A stretch of 33,223 nt of DNA from Desulfobulbaceae bacterium (GTDB lineage: Bacteria; Desulfobacterota; Desulfobulbia; Desulfobulbales; Desulfocapsaceae). Both the position numbers and the translations under genes were made by a program. This document shows positions 22,539-31,724 of the stretch, one piece after another. Location of the stretch: the NCBI GenBank assembly GCA_031287565.1, contig JAITSS010000040.1:1-33223 (forward strand), read 5' to 3'. Position 1 is the stretch's first letter, and every line of letters begins with the position of its first letter. The notes beneath the pieces were generated by a model. The model was not told where the DNA came from. It saw nothing but the letters and a program-made list of their open reading frames with translations, and did no database searches.

Positions 22539-24730
22539 GCCTGTTTTTGACCATTTCCTTCTTTTTCTTCGCGATCGAACGAGATTTCGTGGTCGGCGGG
22601 TTTCATCGACGGGTCGGCGGTAATGATAATCGCCGCGCCGTTCCGCTCTTCCATGTCGGCCAACTCACGGCGTTTGGCGTTGAGCAGGTACGAGGCGACA
22701 TCCAGCGGAAACCGGCATTCGACCCGCAAAACATTTTTACGGCTGGCCCCGGTCTGGATGCGGCGCAGATAAAAGAGGGCCAGGGTTTCAACCGAGCGGA
22801 CCACGCCGCGCCCTTTGCAGTGCGGACAAACGCGGTGGCTTCCCGATTCAATCGGCGCGCCGAGCTTCTGGCGGGAAATCTGCATCAGCCCGAATTTGGA
22901 AATATGGCTGATGTCCACCCTGGCCTTGTCGCGCTTCATCGCCTTCTTCACCTGCTGCTCAACCTCGCGGATGTGGCGGCGGTTGCGCATGTCGATGAAA
23001 TCGACGACGATCAGCCCGCCCAAATCGCGCAGGCGTAACTGCCGCGCCAGCTCAGCGGCGGCTTCCATATTGGCCTGGAAAATGGTTTCCTCAAAATTCT
23101 GCCCTTTGCCGGTCGAGCCGGAATTGACATCAATGGCGACCAGGGCCTCGGTCGGGTCGATGACGATTGAGCCGCCAGAGGGCAGATTGACTTTGGGTTG
23201 ATAGATGGATTCAATCTGGTCTTCGATACTGAACTGGTTGAAAATCGGCCGCGAGCCTTTGTGCAACCGCACTTTGACCTTTTGTTGCTCTTCTGGCAGC
23301 AGGGCAACGAATTCAAGCACCTGGTCGTAGGCGCTCTGTTCATCGACCAGGATTTCCTCGATTGACGGGTCAAAATGTTCGCGCAGAAAACGCGGCACAC
23401 TGAGATGATCTTCATAGAGCTGGCCGACGCCCGCCATCTCCTGGCCTTTTTTGCGGATTTCCTCCCACAAACGCATCAGATATTCGACGTCCCGCGCCAG
23501 GGCGGCTTTGGTAATGTCACTGCCGGCGGTACGAACGATCCAGCCGATGCCCTCCGGAATCTGTAACGACAGCATAGCCTCGCGCAACTGCGAACGCCTG
23601 GTTTCTCCGACGATCTTGCGGGAAATTCCTGTCGAATCGCTACCAGGCATCAGCACCACGCTTCGCCCAGGAATCGACAGGTAGGTGGTCATGTTGGCGC
23701 CTTTCTTGCCGATTTCTTCCTTGACCACCTGCACCAGCAATTCGCCGCCTTTTTCCAACACGTCGGCGATGCTCAGTTTGCGGAACTGATGGGCCTTCAC
23801 CAACTTCTGAATGGCTTCCGACAGATTGCTTTTATAGTATTCGGGATGAATTTCGGCAAACGGCAGAAAGCCGTTTTTGCCGCCGCCGTATTCGACAAAG
23901 GCGGCCTGCAAATTCGCTTCGATGGCGACGATTTTCGCCTTGTAAATATTGTTCTTAATCTGCGCCCGGTTCACCGTTGAAACGTGGATGGATTCGAGGC
24001 GGCCATTTTCCAGCAGGGCCAGACGGCATTCCTCCGGCTCTTCGGCGTTGATCAGGAGTTTTGAAACTCGTTTCGGCCCGTCATCCGGCTCGTCATCGGG
24101 CAGACTGTCGAGTAATTCGGCGTCGCGATAATCGCCGACTTCCTCCGGGCGATCTTCAAGCAAATCACCTGTTTCCCCCTGGATGGCGACGTTGAACGCA
24201 ACCGCCTCATCCGCTGGATTGTCGGCAATCCGTTCAGTATCGTCCGTCGCCGCGCTCATTGCGTCATCCGCGCTTTTTTTGGTCCGGCGGCGGCGACGCC
24301 CTGGCCGTTTCTTGCCGACGACTTCTTCGACCGTTTCTTGCGTCGGCGCGGTTTCGATGGTGATTTCTTCCGGCGCGGGCGGCGTCGCTTCGACGGCGGT
24401 TTCTGGCGCATTTTCCGGTGGTTTGACGCTTTTTTTCGTTGCTGTCCGCCGTTTGCGGACCGGTTTCGCGACAACCGCTGGCGTTTCTTCCGACGCGGTC
24501 GCCTCGGTTTCGCTGGATTCCACCGCTGGCTCGGCCTTTCGGCGCGGTCGCCCGCGTTTTTTCGGCGCGGTCGCCAAGGCTTCCGTTTCGTCCGTGGTTT
24601 TGACGGCTTTTTTCGCGCCGACTCGTCGCGTTTTTTTCACCGGTTTTTCCGGCGCCTGCTCAGGACTTGCGTCTGGCCGCGCGGTTTCGGGATTTTGCGC
24701 TGTCTCTTGCTTTTGTTCTTCGCTACTCAT
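22535..24730 (-). CDS. ribonuclease E/G family protein with N-terminal disordered extension
   Basis: The 731-residue enzyme has a catalytic core of the RNase E/G type from about residue 230. It shows an S1 domain (FVEYGGGKNGFLPF), an RNase H-like/5' sensor region (VLMPGSDSTGISRK), DNase I-like metal sites in AIDVNSGSTG and VVDFIDM, and the Zn-link CPHCKGRG. The product cleaves single-stranded RNA in mRNA decay and rRNA/tRNA processing. The first ~225 residues are a Lys/Arg/Pro/Glu-rich, low-complexity tail (KKRGRPRRK, KRPGRRRRRTKK), so the scaffold-like part is N-terminal, unlike E. coli RNase E. Start ATG 24730 follows AGGA at about 7 nt; an in-frame start at 24844 lies in the leader. A tRNA gene follows directly. 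Confidence 0.92.
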   Translation of the reverse strand: MSSEEQKQETAQNPETARPDASPEQAPEKPVKKTRRVGAKKAVKTTDETEALATAPKKRGRPRRKAEPAVESSETEATASEETPAVVAKPVRKRRTATKKSVKPPENAPETAVEATPPAPEEITIETAPTQETVEEVVGKKRPGRRRRRTKKSADDAMSAATDDTERIADNPADEAVAFNVAIQGETGDLLEDRPEEVGDYRDAELLDSLPDDEPDDGPKRVSKLLINAEEPEECRLALLENGRLESIHVSTVNRAQIKNNIYKAKIVAIEANLQAAFVEYGGGKNGFLPFAEIHPEYYKSNLSEAIQKLVKAHQFRKLSIADVLEKGGELLVQVVKEEIGKKGANMTTYLSIPGRSVVLMPGSDSTGISRKIVGETRRSQLREAMLSLQIPEGIGWIVRTAGSDITKAALARDVEYLMRLWEEIRKKGQEMAGVGQLYEDHLSVPRFLREHFDPSIEEILVDEQSAYDQVLEFVALLPEEQQKVKVRLHKGSRPIFNQFSIEDQIESIYQPKVNLPSGGSIVIDPTEALVAIDVNSGSTGKGQNFEETIFQANMEAAAELARQLRLRDLGGLIVVDFIDMRNRRHIREVEQQVKKAMKRDKARVDISHISKFGLMQISRQKLGAPIESGSHRVCPHCKGRGVVRSVETLALFYLRRIQTGASRKNVLRVECRFPLDVASYLLNAKRRELADMEERNGAAIIITADPSMKPADHEISFDREEKEGNGQKQA

Positions 24731-24792
24731 AAATAATCCTGGAATCATGACGCCCACGCGGTATTTGTTTCGTCCGTTTGGGCAATGGTTTG

Positions 24793-24816
24793 CGGCGTTT
24801 ATGTAAAAAAACGCCG
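24793..24816 (-). promoter_or_regulatory. hairpin in the leader of the RNase E/G gene
   Basis: CGGCGTTT and AAACGCCG form an 8-bp stem with an 8-nt loop, about 63-86 nt before the start codon, inside the ~365-nt leader implied by the upstream promoter. It could be an autoregulatory element. This is inference. Confidence 0.55.
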
Positions 24817-25101
24817 TTGTGTACGCCTTCCGCTCCATTGCCACGGATTGTTCCCGGCAATCATGCGGAAGTGATTCTGTTCGTCGCCTGTCTTTAACCT
24901 ATCTATCGAAGGCATCTTGACGCAACCTGGATGCAAGTCAATCGCCGACGCCTGCGGGCCTTCACACCGGTTCTTTCAAATCGGCACAGAGCATGGGGGC
25001 TGTTCTCAGGGCGGGGTTTTTTAGATTTGGCCCCAGTCGCGGAAAAGAAGGTGAAGGAAGGACGGGCGGAAATGGATGATAAATTGCGACGAGCGGTGGG
25101 A

Positions 25102-25130
25102 AAATAAAACAATTCCGTCGGATTATCAAG
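25102..25130 (-). promoter_or_regulatory. promoter for the RNase E/G gene
   Basis: TTGATA (plus 25125-25130) and TATTTT (plus 25102-25107) lie 17 bp apart on the minus strand. The implied start near 25095 gives a leader of about 365 nt. No gene is supported in that leader (24731-25095). Confidence 0.5.
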
Positions 25131-25151
25131 GATAATTCTCCGAGTTTGGGC

Positions 25152-25181
25152 TTGACAAGCCACAGGCCGGAACCGTACATT
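25152..25181 (+). promoter_or_regulatory. promoter for lptD
   Basis: TTGACA (25152-25157) and TACATT (25176-25181) are 18 bp apart, about 100 bp before lptD. It diverges from the RNase E/G promoter; the two -35 boxes are 21 bp apart, so one regulator could act on both. Confidence 0.6.
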
Positions 25182-25279
25182 CAGCCAGATTTTTCCGTGT
25201 TTTCAGACAGCTTTTTTCGTGCGCCCGCACAAAAAAATTTCGTCCCGCGCCCACCGTCTATTTCAAGGAGTCTCTGGTG

Positions 25280-27655
25280 ATGCCACAGCGAAACGTCCCG
25301 CGCTCAAAGACATTCTTCCTGATCTCTCTGCTGGTGGCCTGTCTCTGGCCGCTCTCGCTGTTCGCCGCCAACACCGCCACGGAAGAGTGGAATATCACTG
25401 CCGATAAGATCACCCATTTTGAGCATCCCAAACGCATCGTCGCCGAGGGCAATATCATCCTAGAAAAACGCGAATTGCGGCAGCCGCCGAAATCTGTGGA
25501 CGCCGCCCAGGAAGCCGCCGATGATTGGGCGGATATTTTGGGTGAATCGGAGGGAAGTAAACCGCTCAAAGTCTCGCCGCCCGCCCAGGATGTCGTCCAA
25601 GAAGCGAAACCGACCATGGAAGTGACGACCGTGATCAAAGCCGATTGGATTTCCTACGATGTCGAGCGGAAATATATTGAGGCCAAAGGCAATGTCAGCA
25701 TCGTCGGCGCTGATGACACGTTGAAGGCCGAATCCGGCACCGTCAACCTTGAATCGGAAACCGGCAGATTCGCCAATGCCATTATCACCACCAAAGAAAA
25801 ATCTCTGCATCTCGAAGGCCAATCTGTAGCCAAAACCGGCTACAACACCTACCACATCGAAAAAGGCTGGATCATCACCTGCAAAGTGCCAGACGGCCAA
25901 ACCCCGCCCTGGAGCCTGGTCAGTTCTTCGGCGGACATCGAACAAGGCGGCTACGCCAAGCTAAAACACGCCCGTTTCAATGTTGCCGGCGTGCCGATTT
26001 TTTACACGCCGTATATGGTGATTCCGGTCAAAGATACGCGCCAGACCGGTTTTTTATTCCCGGAATTTTCCTATTCGGATAACTCCGGCTTTGGCCTCGG
26101 TCTGCCGTTTTTCATTAACCTGTCGCATTCCGCCGACATGACCATTTTCCCGGAATATTTAACCGAACGCGGCGTCAAACCGGGCTTGGAATTCCGCTAC
26201 GCCATGAGCGACACCAACAAGGGCGTGTTTTTTGGTCAATTTTTGAAGGATGAACTCTCCGACCCATCGGAAACCGAATACTATCACGACACCGGCTACA
26301 CCCATACCAACGACGAGCGCTACTGGATTTATGGCAAGGCCGACGCCGAAGTTGGGAACGGCTGGCAGGTGCGCATGGATGTGGATATCGCTTCGGATAT
26401 GGATTATCTCGACGAATTCGATGGTGGATACACTGGCTATGACGCGGCGGAAAAACGAATGCTGAACATATTCGGGCGCGGCTTTGACAACGAGACCTCG
26501 CCGTACCGCGACAACACCCTGGCCGCCTCCAAATACTGGAGCGGCATGTCGCTGACCGCCACCCTGGCGGCGCAAAACGATCTCGTCGAAGACCGCCCTG
26601 ACACCAGCGCCTCGCCGCTGTGGCGCTTGCCAAGCCTTGAGTTCAATGGCGCGCTTCCCTTTTATTCCACCGGCATGAGCCTGAACTGGGACGCCGATTA
26701 TGTCAATTACTGGCGTGAAGACGGCATCGGCGCCAGCCGCCTTGACCTACATCCATCGGTCAGTATGCCGGTGCCGCTGTCGCAGTATCTGGAATCGAGC
26801 CTGGAATTGGGTGTCCGCGACACCTATTATAATGTCCAGGAATACGGCGATTTTACGTGGGAACACGACGCCAGTCAGAACCGGCTGATGGCCGACGCCG
26901 AATTTGAGGTGGCCAGCACCCTGATGCGCGAATTCGACACCACCGCCTTCGGCGGCACCGCCCTGGAGCATCAGATTCGCCCCTATGTTCGCTACAACTA
27001 CATTCCTGATGTTGATCAGGATGAATTGCCCCGTCTCGACGCAGTTGACCGCATTAACGAGGAAAGTCTGATCAGCTACGGCATTGAGAACTTTTTCAAC
27101 ACCATCCAAACCGCGACCTCGACCAGGGAATACGCCACCTTCCGCCTGTTCCAGAGCTACAGCCTGCTCGACGAGGATACTGATCGCCCATTCCGCGATG
27201 TTGGCGCCCGCATGACCTGGACGCCCGCGCCCCGCACCACTTTTGAATATGATGTCTACTACGATGTGTACGACAATATCTTTTCGTCGCACAACGTGGA
27301 TGGCACCTACACCACGGCGCGCGGCGATATTTTCAGCCTTGATTACAGCTATTACGATACCGCGACCACCGACTTCAAGAGTCGTCTTTCCTACCTTGAG
27401 GAATACAAGACCTCGGATACCATCGAGCAGATCAACGCCTTGGTGCGCGCCCACATTACTGATCGTTGGCTTGGCCACTTTGAGATCGAGCATTCCATTT
27501 CCAGCGATACGACCCAAACCCTGAAGGTTGGCTTGATCTATGACGCGCCGTGCTGGTCGGTCGAAGTGCAATCCCGCTATACCGAAGCCGACACGCGCTT
27601 CTTCCTCATCTTCAATCTGGCCAATATCGGCTCGGATATGAATCTCCAGCTCTGA
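25280..27655 (+). CDS. lptD: LPS-assembly protein LptD
   Basis: The 791-residue outer-membrane protein inserts LPS into the outer leaflet with LptE. A signal peptide (FFLISLLVACLWPLSLFA) is followed by OstA/LptA-like periplasmic beta segments (WNITADKITHFEHPKRIVAEG and IKADWISYDVERKYIEAKG). An Ala/Glu/Pro-rich stretch of about 60 residues splits these two. The barrel shows FYTPYMVIPVKDTRQTGFLFPEF near its start and ends NLANIGSDMNLQL with the alternating pattern of outer-membrane strands. AAGGAG (25265-25270) precedes the start. GTG 25277 is an equally possible start one codon upstream. Confidence 0.95.
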   Translation: MPQRNVPRSKTFFLISLLVACLWPLSLFAANTATEEWNITADKITHFEHPKRIVAEGNIILEKRELRQPPKSVDAAQEAADDWADILGESEGSKPLKVSPPAQDVVQEAKPTMEVTTVIKADWISYDVERKYIEAKGNVSIVGADDTLKAESGTVNLESETGRFANAIITTKEKSLHLEGQSVAKTGYNTYHIEKGWIITCKVPDGQTPPWSLVSSSADIEQGGYAKLKHARFNVAGVPIFYTPYMVIPVKDTRQTGFLFPEFSYSDNSGFGLGLPFFINLSHSADMTIFPEYLTERGVKPGLEFRYAMSDTNKGVFFGQFLKDELSDPSETEYYHDTGYTHTNDERYWIYGKADAEVGNGWQVRMDVDIASDMDYLDEFDGGYTGYDAAEKRMLNIFGRGFDNETSPYRDNTLAASKYWSGMSLTATLAAQNDLVEDRPDTSASPLWRLPSLEFNGALPFYSTGMSLNWDADYVNYWREDGIGASRLDLHPSVSMPVPLSQYLESSLELGVRDTYYNVQEYGDFTWEHDASQNRLMADAEFEVASTLMREFDTTAFGGTALEHQIRPYVRYNYIPDVDQDELPRLDAVDRINEESLISYGIENFFNTIQTATSTREYATFRLFQSYSLLDEDTDRPFRDVGARMTWTPAPRTTFEYDVYYDVYDNIFSSHNVDGTYTTARGDIFSLDYSYYDTATTDFKSRLSYLEEYKTSDTIEQINALVRAHITDRWLGHFEIEHSISSDTTQTLKVGLIYDAPCWSVEVQSRYTEADTRFFLIFNLANIGSDMNLQL

Positions 27656-27660
27656 GACCG

Positions 27661-27684
27661 GGAGGGGCGGATCTTCGCCCCTCC
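27661..27684 (+). terminator. GC-rich hairpin after lptD
   Basis: GGAGGGGCG and CGCCCCTCC form a 9-bp perfect stem with a 6-nt loop, 5 bp after the lptD stop. There is no U-tract, so it may stabilise the 3' end or pause polymerase rather than terminate. Confidence 0.5.
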
Positions 27685-27718
27685 GCCGCATTTCCCCTCG
27701 CATGGACGAAACCGCCGT

Positions 27719-28780
27719 ATGTGTTTTTCCCCTTTTCCGCCCACCCGCGCGGCGGCTCGGCGGACGATGTTGGCCTTTTTGCCGCTCGCGCTGTTCATCC
27801 TGTCATATGGTTACGCCGCCGCAGACGATTCCGCCGCCACATCACTGATCAAAGACCGGCAACCGATCAATCTGGCCAGTGACCGTTATCAGCGACTTTT
27901 CGCCGAACTTCGTGAGAAACATGGGTTTACGCCCAGACAATTGGCTGCAATCTTTACCGGCGTCAGCATCAGGAAGCTGGTCATTGATTTGATGGAGCGG
28001 CCCGGCGAGGCCAAACCCTATTACAAATATCGCGAGATGTTCGTGACTCCGACCCTGATCAAGATTGGTCGCCGGAAAATGACTGAGCACAAGGCCACCC
28101 TTGACCGAATTGAGCGTGAGCTGGGCGTTGACCGCCAGTTTGTTGTCGCCATTTGGGGAATTGAAACCCACTTCGGCCAGAGCCTCGGCAACTTTCATGT
28201 TTTCCAGGTGTTGAATACCCTGTTTGACGCCTATCCCAGACGGTCAGCGTTTTTTCGCGAGGAGTTGATAGCGTTTTTGCTACTGTGCCGTGAAACTGGC
28301 CTTGATCCGCATACGGTCAAAGGCTCGTATGCCGGGGCCTTTGGCCAAACCCAGTTCATGCCGTCCTCTTTTCGCAAATACGCGGTGAGTTTCGATGGCA
28401 ATGCGCGCCCGGATGTCTTCAATTCGACCCCGGATGTCCTTGCCTCGATCGCCAACTACCTGAAACACTTTGGCTGGCGTCGTCGCGCGCCGCTCTATGC
28501 GGCGATAGGTACCGACCTGCGCGGGCTGCCGCTGATTAAAGCCTATCACCAGGGCCGCAAAGGCCGGGTTGGCTGGCGGCAGGTGGCCACAGCGCAGCAA
28601 AAAAATATCCCTCGCCCGCCTGGCGGTGAAGACTTGGCCATTGTTGGCCTTGAGCAAAAAAACGGTGATCTGCGATACTTTGCCGCTTATGGTAATTACC
28701 AGGCAATCACCGCCTGGAATCATTCCAATCGCTATGCCATGGCTGTAACCGAACTGGCCGAGGCGCTCAGCCGACCGTGA
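27719..28780 (+). CDS. mltB: lytic murein transglycosylase, MltB family
   Basis: The 353-residue enzyme has the SLT/MltB fold. The catalytic Glu is E149 in IWGIETHFG, and GSYAGAFGQTQFMPSSFRKYA and SIANYLKHFGW follow as in MltB. It cleaves peptidoglycan glycan strands with 1,6-anhydro product formation. The first ~35 residues (basic RAAARR, then LAFLPLALFILSYGYAAA) look like a signal peptide without a lipobox, so it is probably periplasmic and soluble. ATG 27719 is preferred because a start at 27767 would lose the positive N-region. The ribosome site is weak at both. Confidence 0.92.
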   Translation: MCFSPFPPTRAAARRTMLAFLPLALFILSYGYAAADDSAATSLIKDRQPINLASDRYQRLFAELREKHGFTPRQLAAIFTGVSIRKLVIDLMERPGEAKPYYKYREMFVTPTLIKIGRRKMTEHKATLDRIERELGVDRQFVVAIWGIETHFGQSLGNFHVFQVLNTLFDAYPRRSAFFREELIAFLLLCRETGLDPHTVKGSYAGAFGQTQFMPSSFRKYAVSFDGNARPDVFNSTPDVLASIANYLKHFGWRRRAPLYAAIGTDLRGLPLIKAYHQGRKGRVGWRQVATAQQKNIPRPPGGEDLAIVGLEQKNGDLRYFAAYGNYQAITAWNHSNRYAMAVTELAEALSRP

Positions 28781-28927
28781 ATGATGATCGGATTATCGGG
28801 CGCCTCGAAAAATTCACGTTTAATATTAGTAAGACATTGACCTTACCCCACGTCACTCTGGACTGAAGTCCCGGTGAACACTGGGATCACGCCGTCATGG
28901 CGCGCGTTTTTGCTTCGGGTGAAAAAT

Positions 28928-30013
28928 ATGAATTTTTCGAGCCACTCGATCAAAATTCGCGCCCTTGCTTTGTCGCTCTTTTTCTTAGCGGCTGTTGGTG
29001 GTTGCGGGCGTCTCGCGACTTTTCAGATCGATCTGCGCGACGACGGCGACAAAGCTTCTCTTCTGGCCGCCGGACAACAGCAGCTCGCCTATCTCGAAGG
29101 GTTGCCGCCGGAGAAAATCTTTATCTTCGGCCAGCGACGATTCAGCGCGGCGGCGCTTCTGGCCTCGTCGCGGCTGTTTCTGACCACTGTCCGCAACCAT
29201 TTCGGCGACGCCGATTTCAACCGCTTGCTGGCGGAACGCTTCGTATTGTGGTCGCCGGGGCGCGGGGCGCTTTTGACTGGCTATTATCAACCGCGAATCG
29301 CCGCTAGCCTGACAAAATTGAGCGAATATCCCTGGCCGATTTACGCGCCGCCGGGCGATGACCGCCGTTTCCTCAGTCGCGCCGACATTGAAAGCGGCAA
29401 TCGTCTGGCCGGTTTGGAAGCGGCCTGGCTGGCCCGTCGTTCCGACGCTTTTTTCCTGCATATCCAGGGTTCCGGCATTTTGCTTTTGCCGGACGGCGCG
29501 CGGAAATCCGCCCGTTTCGCCGCGACCAATGGCCTGCCTTATACCAGCATTGGCAAAATCATGATTGAACGCGGTATTATTAAGTCAGGTGAAGCCACCA
29601 TGCCTGCTATCCGCGCCTGGTTGGAAACGCATCCAGAAAAGAGCCAGGAAATCCTTTGGCGCAATCAGCGTTTCACCTTTTTCACCATCGACGAAGCGGG
29701 GCCGCCGCATGGCAATCTTGGTCTGCCGCTGACGCCGTGGCGCTCCCTGGCTGTGGACCAAAATCGTTGGCCGCCGCTTGCGCCGATCTTTCTGCGTAGT
29801 CGTTTGCCGCGTTTTGACGCGGATGGAAATGTCAGCGGCTGGTCGCCGCTGCGTCGATTTGTTTGGCCGCAGGACAGCGGCGCGGCCATTCAGGGGCCTG
29901 GTCGGCTCGATTTGTTTTGCGGCGACAGCGACTTTGGCGAACGCGCCGCCGGTATTTTGCGAGAAAAAGCTGACTATGTTCTTCTTCTGCCCAAAGGAAA
30001 TCAATCGCCATGA
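28928..30013 (+). CDS. mltA: membrane-bound lytic murein transglycosylase MltA, lipoprotein
   Basis: The 361-residue protein has a lipoprotein signal (LALSLFFLAAVGGC; lipobox VGGC). It has the MltA core (LLTGYYQPRIAASL, FFLHIQGSGILLLPDG) and the C-terminal 3D domain (SGAAIQGPGRLDLFCGDSDFGERAAG) with the essential Asp. It cleaves peptidoglycan from the outer membrane side. ATG 28928 is chosen because GGGTG precedes it and the lipobox then falls at a normal distance; an in-frame start at 28874 would add 18 residues. It overlaps the next gene by 4 bp (ATGA). Confidence 0.93.
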   Translation: MNFSSHSIKIRALALSLFFLAAVGGCGRLATFQIDLRDDGDKASLLAAGQQQLAYLEGLPPEKIFIFGQRRFSAAALLASSRLFLTTVRNHFGDADFNRLLAERFVLWSPGRGALLTGYYQPRIAASLTKLSEYPWPIYAPPGDDRRFLSRADIESGNRLAGLEAAWLARRSDAFFLHIQGSGILLLPDGARKSARFAATNGLPYTSIGKIMIERGIIKSGEATMPAIRAWLETHPEKSQEILWRNQRFTFFTIDEAGPPHGNLGLPLTPWRSLAVDQNRWPPLAPIFLRSRLPRFDADGNVSGWSPLRRFVWPQDSGAAIQGPGRLDLFCGDSDFGERAAGILREKADYVLLLPKGNQSP

Positions 30014-30804
30014 AACCGCCGATTTTCGCCCTGCTCACCGATTTTGGTCTTGAGGATGAATATGTCGGTCTGCTCAAAGCCGCGCTGCTCAGCCGTCTGC
30101 CGGAAGCGCGGATTTTTGACCTCTGCCACGCCGTCGCGCCGCAGGATGTCGGCCGCGCCGCCTTTATCCTCGAACATTCCCTGCCCTATCTGCCACCAGC
30201 CTGTCACGTTTTAGCCGTGGCCGATCCTGGCGTTGGCGGCAACAGGCGACTTTTGGCGGCGCGTCTCGATGAACGCTGGTATTTCGCGCCGGACAACGGC
30301 CTGCTCAGCCCGGTTTTGCGCCGCGAACCACAACAAATCATCGAGCTGCGGCCGCCGGACTCCTTGCTGGACGCGGCCAGCGCCACCTTCCATGGCCGCG
30401 ATATTCTCGCGCCGCTGGCGGCTCGTCTGGCCGCTGGTTATAGCGCCAGCGAACTTGGCGTCGAAGTGGACGGCGAAAGTTGCCTGCTGTTGCCCGCGTC
30501 CGAGCCGCGCCTTGAAGATGGGGCAATTGACGGCGCGATTCTTCATGCCGACCATTTCGGTAATCTGACAACCAATATCCGTCGCGAGATGCTGCCGCAG
30601 TCGGCTACGGCCTGCGTTCTGATGGTTGGGGAGAACCGCATCTTGGGTATTTGCCATCACTACGACCAGAAAACGCCCGGCGAACTCCTGGCACTCTGGG
30701 ATAGTCGCGGTCATTTGGAAGTAGCCGTCTGTCGCGGTTCGGCGGCGCGGCGGCTGCAATCCGGTACTGGGGACGCGGCGCGGCTGACCTGGCGACGGGA
30801 TTAG
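30010..30804 (+). CDS. SAM hydroxide adenosyltransferase (DUF62 family)
   Basis: The 264-residue protein has the DUF62 motifs LLTDFGLEDEYVGLLK, VADPGVGGNRRLL, APDNGLLSP, FHGRDILAPLAA and ADHFGNLTTN. The family, related to fluorinase/chlorinase, hydrolyses S-adenosylmethionine to adenosine and methionine with hydroxide using a conserved Asp-Arg-His set; Asp and Arg are visible in the ADPGVGGNR segment and His in FHGRD. There is no halide-specific insertion that I can see. It is coupled to mltA by ATGA, though no link with murein lysis is known. Confidence 0.9.
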   Translation: MKPPIFALLTDFGLEDEYVGLLKAALLSRLPEARIFDLCHAVAPQDVGRAAFILEHSLPYLPPACHVLAVADPGVGGNRRLLAARLDERWYFAPDNGLLSPVLRREPQQIIELRPPDSLLDAASATFHGRDILAPLAARLAAGYSASELGVEVDGESCLLLPASEPRLEDGAIDGAILHADHFGNLTTNIRREMLPQSATACVLMVGENRILGICHHYDQKTPGELLALWDSRGHLEVAVCRGSAARRLQSGTGDAARLTWRRD

Positions 30805-30940
30805 TCTTCAAGAAGACCGGGACGGACATTGCGCCGTTTTCCCGCCGGTTTCCCTTGATAATGGCGGCGCTTTGATTACAGTATTGACTTCATCGGCTGA
30901 CAATACACACGAACCACTATCATCATCAGGAGGAAAACAC

Positions 30941-31645
30941 ATGGACATGCGTTCGCAAACAATCGGCTTTCCGCAGGCGCGTCGCGACGCCGCCAGCATC
31001 TTTCTCGCCAAGGTCTTTTACTGGATGGCCGTCGGTCTGGCCCTGACTGCGGCGGTCGCCTGGTTCGCGGTGACGAGCGGCCTGGTATTCCGGCTCCTCG
31101 GCGCGCCGCTGATCGTGCTCTTCATCGCGGAAATCGCCTTGGTTTGGTATCTGTCAGCCAGGGTCGGCCAGATGTCGCCGGGCGCGGCCACCGCCTGTTT
31201 TCTTGGCTACGCCGGGCTGAACGGACTGACCCTCTCGGTGATTTTCCTCGCCTATACCGCGACTTCTATCGCCGCCACCTTTATCATCACCGCCGGCATG
31301 TTCGGGGCCATGTCGCTTTATGGGTTTGTCACCAAGCGTGACTTGTCCGGCATGGGTTCCTTCCTGTTCATGGGGCTTATCGGCATCATTCTGGCTTCCG
31401 TCGTCAATTTGTTTCTGCACAGCGACAGCCTGGGCTGGACGATTTCCTTTCTCGGCGTTTTGATCTTCGTCGGCCTGACCGCCTATGATGTGCAGAAAAT
31501 CAAAGAGATGGGCGAGCAGGGCATCTTGGAACAGGGCGAAGTCATGATCCAGCGCGGCGCGATTTCTGGCGCTTTGTCGTTGTACCTCGACTTCATCAAC
31601 CTGTTTCTCATGCTGCTGCGCTTTGTCGGTGTATCGCGGGATTAA
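30941..31645 (+). CDS. BI-1/YccA (Bax inhibitor-1) family membrane protein
   Basis: The 234-residue protein has about seven membrane segments and the family C-terminal pattern (LGVLIFVGLTAYDVQKIKE, then SLYLDFINLFLMLLRFVG). Bacterial members are inner-membrane proteins, some acting as pH-sensitive Ca2+ leaks or with FtsH. ATG 30941 is clear from AGGAGG (30928-30933) 7 nt before it; an in-frame start at 30872 is unsupported. Its own terminator follows, so it is probably monocistronic. Confidence 0.93.
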   Translation: MDMRSQTIGFPQARRDAASIFLAKVFYWMAVGLALTAAVAWFAVTSGLVFRLLGAPLIVLFIAEIALVWYLSARVGQMSPGAATACFLGYAGLNGLTLSVIFLAYTATSIAATFIITAGMFGAMSLYGFVTKRDLSGMGSFLFMGLIGIILASVVNLFLHSDSLGWTISFLGVLIFVGLTAYDVQKIKEMGEQGILEQGEVMIQRGAISGALSLYLDFINLFLMLLRFVGVSRD

Positions 31646-31687
31646 CGCAGGCGCGTTCTTCGGAACGTGTTCTGGTTGTTTGTTGTG

Positions 31688-31714
31688 GGGCGGGCGCTGA
31701 ACCCGCCCTTTTTT
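31688..31714 (+). terminator. intrinsic terminator between the BI-1 gene and coaBC
   Basis: GGGCGGG and CCCGCCC form a 7-bp stem with a 7-nt loop followed by TTTTTT (31709-31714). It lies ~40 bp after the BI-1 stop and only 10 bp before the coaBC start. coaBC therefore depends on readthrough, or the hairpin occludes its ribosome site. Confidence 0.85.
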
Positions 31715-31724
31715 ATGGGAAATT

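Noticed and set aside
24183..24806. 207-codon plus-strand frame opposite the N-terminal arm of the RNase E/G gene
   Set aside because: Low-complexity Ser/Ala/Val translation of the repetitive arm; shadow.
26747..27703. 318-codon minus-strand frame opposite lptD
   Set aside because: Shadow of the LptD barrel region.
28896..28916. sigma-54-like TGGCGCG...TTGC before mltA
   Set aside because: The GG to GC distance is 11 bp, one too many for a functional -24/-12 promoter.
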